This document shows positions 60,301 to 64,000 of a stretch of 64,000 nucleotides of DNA, one piece after another (the first letter of the stretch is position 1; every line of letters begins with the position of its first letter). Origin of the DNA: Terfezia claveryi. Its lineage: Eukaryota > Ascomycota > Pezizomycetes > Pezizales > Pezizaceae. The translations under genes and the position numbers were made by a program. The notes beneath the pieces are model-generated. The model searched no databases. It saw only the letters and a list, made by a program, of their open reading frames with translations, and was not told the origin of the DNA. Location: contig WHUX01000053.1 in assembly GCA_015179025.1 (NCBI GenBank), positions 62,001 to 126,000 on the forward strand, given 5' to 3'.

Positions 60301-63300
60301 CATCCTCATCCTCCTCAATGGGCCGAAGGGAAAATGGAGGCCAGGAAGACTTCGCTCATAGCCTCGACACCGAGGAGCACGTGGTACAAGGAAACGAGGT
60401 CGCCATTATCGGCGAGTCACAGCAGCAGGTCGACGAGAAGGGTACATACTGGATGTCTCCAAATTTGGCAACCTTGAAAGCGATGCCAAAGGACAAACTC
60501 AAGCATGTGACAAACCTGACTGTGGGCCGAAGGGGTTATGGCCAGGTCCGATTTGAGCCCGCCGTTGACTTGACCAACATCCCACCAGAGGACATTATGG
60601 ATGGGATAGTTGTTTTCCAGAGCCGAGTCTGCACAGTATACCCTGAGCATTTGCCCAAGCCACCTCCAGGAAAGGGATTGAACGTTCCATCCATCATTAG
60701 CTTAGAGGACTGCTTCCCTCAATATAAGGACACTAGGGGCCCAGTCAAAGATCCCGAGCATCCCAGGTATATTGCTCACCTCAACCGTCTCAAGAGTATC
60801 AAGGATACGGAATTTGTGGACTACCTCGCTACCGAGGGTATTTGGACCTTTAAGGTTCAGCATTTCACTACCTATGGTTTGGTTGATTCCGGTGATGAGC
60901 AGCAGGAAGCCTCCTATGAGGAGGAGGACGGAACACCCAGGCAGTCTTCTTATTACGATGAGTCTTCTATGCTTAGTGAACAATCTTTCAGTGGACAGTC
61001 TTTCGATGGGGACGCAGATATATCCGGAGCTATTTCCGATAGCTCGTCTGCTATGGATGATACTTTCGAATTCAAGAAGCTCAGATTATCTGTAGCATCG
61101 TCGGTCGGCAAACCGGGGGGTTTCGCCAGTTCTGCTGAAGAGGAGAGCTACGAGGGAGGAAGCCTTGTTGAGGAGGATGCCACTATCGAGATGCATAGCC
61201 AGGAGATGCCTTTTTTAGGTGAGGGCTCCACAGGTTCTGTCGAAGAGGAGGATGAGGACCTTGACGAGGATGAAGAACTTGCGGAGCCTGAGTATACGGA
61301 GGACGAGATTGACGAGTCTGTCGTGATCCAGAGCGGAGCTGCTTCTCCCGCAGAAGCTCCCTCTACGCCAATCCTTTCGCCAACTAAGCAAACTACAGCG
61401 CCTACTCAGACTAGTGATACGCCAAAGGCCCTTCCTATTGCAAAAAACTGGGCGGATCAGCTCAATATGACTATTAGCCCTGTCAAAAGGAGAACCAAGA
61501 TGATTATGATGAGCCCAGTAAGGGCTAAGCCTTTCGATTTTTCACCTCAAAAGAAGCAGGCCACGCAAAATGGCATCAGCGAGCCGTTGAATTATGGGCA
61601 TCTGGATATAATGAATGATTTGTTTTCTGGCGCGCTGGACAATGATGGAGGGCTGAAGGGGACAAGGAGCCCAACGAAGAAGGGTCATTTTCAAGAGGTT
61701 TGAGTTACTCTCCACTGACGTTCTCACTTTGCTTACGTTTGTGCCCATGGCCCTTCTTATCCATAGCCATGTATCCATGTATCTTAAATGAATAAATGAA
61801 CTTACCACCTCGTTCGTGTAGTCCCCTCGCCAACCTCGAACCAACGTGCGTTCTATAAATGAAGGTGAATGTAATTCCAAGGTGAGGCCTGTTTGGACCA
61901 CACAGGGAAAACTCTTGTATTTCGGAGAACTGGTCGATACACCCAGGCTAGGAAGGGCAGTTCCCGCGAAGGCGTCACAATTGAAGGTATCTAGGATGAA
62001 ATATGTTCCGGAGGTGAGTTGTCTCGAGCTTACAAGCTCCTTTCTATATTTGCTGATCCTTCCTGCTACAGAAGCCCACAGAGCTGGTAGCTATGTTTGG
62101 CCTGATTCTGAAATGCTCCGATATCACGCTGGATCCATACAAAGTCCCCTTCGCAGAAGTTAAACCAGATACTTCATTTGAACAATTCGCAGATATTCCT
62201 TGGGATGACAAACCGTCATCTCGTTACGAGAAGAGTGTCTGGCGTCTTGCCAGTGTCCTTTTTGATCCTATTGAAAACCCGAATCCCATGCATATTGATG
62301 ACATATACTATGACAGTAAGACCCGCAAAGAGAAACTCTCACGATTCCTGGAGGATTCTGTTGCGAGTATTGTTGACTATCACGCTAGGAGTACTGCATC
62401 TGCTGAAGAAAAGGCGTTGGCGCATCTCACAGGTCATCGAATCGAGCAAGCATGTTCTGCTTTGCTAGAAGGGAACTGCTATCGCCTGGCTATCCTTGTT
62501 TCCATGATTGGGGGTGACCGTCAAATGCGAGAAGATATTATGGAGCAAATTAAGGAGTGGAAGGTCAAGGGTTACTTGGCGGAAATCTCGTTGCGAGTCC
62601 GGGCATTGTATGAGCTCTTGGCAGGAAACACTTGCTTCTCTGATGGACTTAAAAAACCATATGAAGATGCTGCACCCAGCTTTTTCATTCCTCAGCACTT
62701 CAACCTGGATTGGAAACGGACGTTTGGACTGAAGTTATGGTATGGGACGACGGAAGACCAGAGTATTGGAGATGCGGTGTCTCTGTATGAGCAGGATTTC
62801 TTGGACAAATATCCAGGGGATGTGCAAAAGCCTACGCCATGGTATGCCCCTGATGATGCGGAGTCTGAGCAGTACGATATTTTGTGGGGACTTTTGAAAA
62901 TTCTCGCCGACGAACGAGTCCCGTTGCAAAATGTTCTCACTACGAAGTGGGCAGATAGGGTTCATGATGACTATCGCCTCCCATGGCAGCTGTGGAGCTT
63001 GATGTCTCGTAGAAGGATCCGCGATTTCAGCGTTACTCCAGATCAAAAGGCTCACGGCATCACACCGAATGAACGAGCGCATGAGCTCACAATCAACTTT
63101 GGGGCACAATTGGAAGCACTGGGACACTGGCACTGGGCAATGCTCATTCTAATGCATCTACTGGATACGGATGCAAGGGAATTGGGTATGAAGGCATTGC
63201 TGGCTAGGCATGTGGAAGATTTGGGGGATTGGAGTGACAAGTTGGTTTTCGTGAAGGAGACATTATTAGTGCCGGACATGTGGATCAATGAGGCGAAGGC

Positions 63301-63871
63301 CCTTCATGCTAGGCATATGCAACTGCATGTCAGGGAGGCGGAGTATCTACTTTCAGCGCATGCCTGGGCAGAGGCTCATAGGACTTTAGTCCAGCAAGTT
63401 GCCCCTGCGGCGGTAATCTCGGGTGATCTGGAGCAGCTGAGAAATTTGTTGGCGAAATTTGAGGATGTTAACAAGGTCGAAAACTGGACGCTTGGAGGTC
63501 AGGTATATCTTGATTACATCACTCTGCTAAACTTGAAGGATGACTTGCCTGCTGCTATGGCTGTGGCTCCTGTACCTACTGGAAGGGGATCGAGAGCGGG
63601 TTCGGCGGCACCGGGAAGGAACGATTTGATGCCTGTCTGTAAGAGGCTACTTGGGGCATTGTCGAATATGGAGCAAGTCCATTTCGAACAGAAGGTTGCA
63701 GTGAGAGAGATGGGAGCGGTGGTGAGTGGGGTTATATTGAAGGTGGGAGGTGCATTAGCAAGTGAGGCGCCGAGGATCCTAGATTTGCCGTTGACGGAGG
63801 ACCAGTATCTGAAGAAGACAGTGAGATTGTCGCTGGAATATTACAAGGCGAGGTTGGTAGAAGGGATATAG
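57350..63871 (+). CDS. Nup98-Nup96 precursor nucleoporin (Nup145/Nup189 type), 1967 aa
   Basis: Six exons: 57350-57494, 57705-57806, 57978-58423, 58479-61697, 61822-62013 and 62072-63871 (5904 nt in frame). Residues 1-~650 are GLFG/FG repeats with Q-rich spacers. They are interrupted by a GLEBS motif at ~195-245 (EKDPAGSSMNHFQTISFMPA, then ELRLQDLLQGRRYG, interrupted by intron 3), the Gle2/Rae1 binding site. The autoproteolytic domain spans ~885-1030 (YWMSPNLATLKAMP to VQHFTTYGLV). Cleavage is expected after Phe1027, with Thr in place of the usual Ser at the next position. An acidic linker leads into the Nup96/Nup145C helical scaffold (to 1967), part of the Y-complex. The first half carries transport and export functions, the second builds the pore ring. 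Junction 4 has a weak GTTTGA donor but keeps phase. Confidence 0.95.
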
Positions 63872-64000
63872 TTACTCCATTTTCTTCGACTTTTTCTTCG
63901 ACTGTTTTGAAGGGGATGGTGAGAGAGGATACATAAGACGTGATGAGATGGGAGGATAATCTTGTACGATGGGTATGATTGGATGGATTTGCACCTTAGT
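63872..64000 (+). other. 3' flank of the Nup98-Nup96 gene
   Basis: 129 bp after the stop, with a duplicated TTTTCTTCGACT at 63880-63903. It is presumably 3' UTR running to the window edge. Confidence 0.4.

Overview
The window is nuclear DNA from a filamentous ascomycete fungus (Pezizomycotina). The genes have short GT-AG introns, mostly 47-84 bp and some with CTAAC-type branch sites. They encode fungal-type proteins: a YLR419W/DHX29-like helicase, a SIT4-associated SAPS protein, an MLP1/TPR basket nucleoporin, a Nup98-Nup96 precursor, an epsin, a Cdc31-type centrin and a four-finger C2H2 regulator. I cannot place the genus. For eight genes I rebuilt the exons by hand, and the exon lengths add up to an exact multiple of three in each.

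Layout: 1-2440 holds the end of a minus-strand, highly charged protein that runs off the left edge, with unclear upstream exons. 5407-6230 is a decayed SAT4/rhodopsin-like membrane-protein gene. 7233-12397 (-) is a DEAH/RHA helicase of 1600 aa. 12398-17241 is a gene-free tract carrying about ten copies of an unusual ~40-bp repeat, six copies of a second 10-bp motif, and a MITE with perfect inverted ends. 17242-20052 (-) is a patatin-like protein lacking its nucleophilic serine. 21221-27907 (+) is the MLP1/TPR nucleoporin. 28336-29484 (-) is an ornithine cyclodeaminase/mu-crystallin relative. 30875-32164 (-) holds acidic low-complexity exons, and 32718-36082 (-) is the SAPS phosphatase regulator. 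36083-40189 is gene-poor, with a repeat copy and a small MITE. 40190-42133 (-) is the epsin. 42134-49610 is a repeat-rich tract with tandem repeats and a three-part nested transposon. 49611-51139 (+) is the C2H2 regulator. 51140-55504 is gene-free, with a retroposon-like insert and palindromes. 55505-56514 (-) is centrin, divergent from the Nup98-Nup96 gene at 57350-63871 (+).

Three of the genes (MLP1/TPR, Nup98-Nup96 and Cdc31-type centrin) belong to the nuclear pore or the mRNA-export machinery docked on it. Two of them share an 835-bp divergent promoter region. The most notable non-genic structures are the repeat field at 12.7-16.9 kb and the nested pogo-like elements at 44.2-46.2 kb, where removing one insertion restores the perfect terminal repeat of the element it entered.
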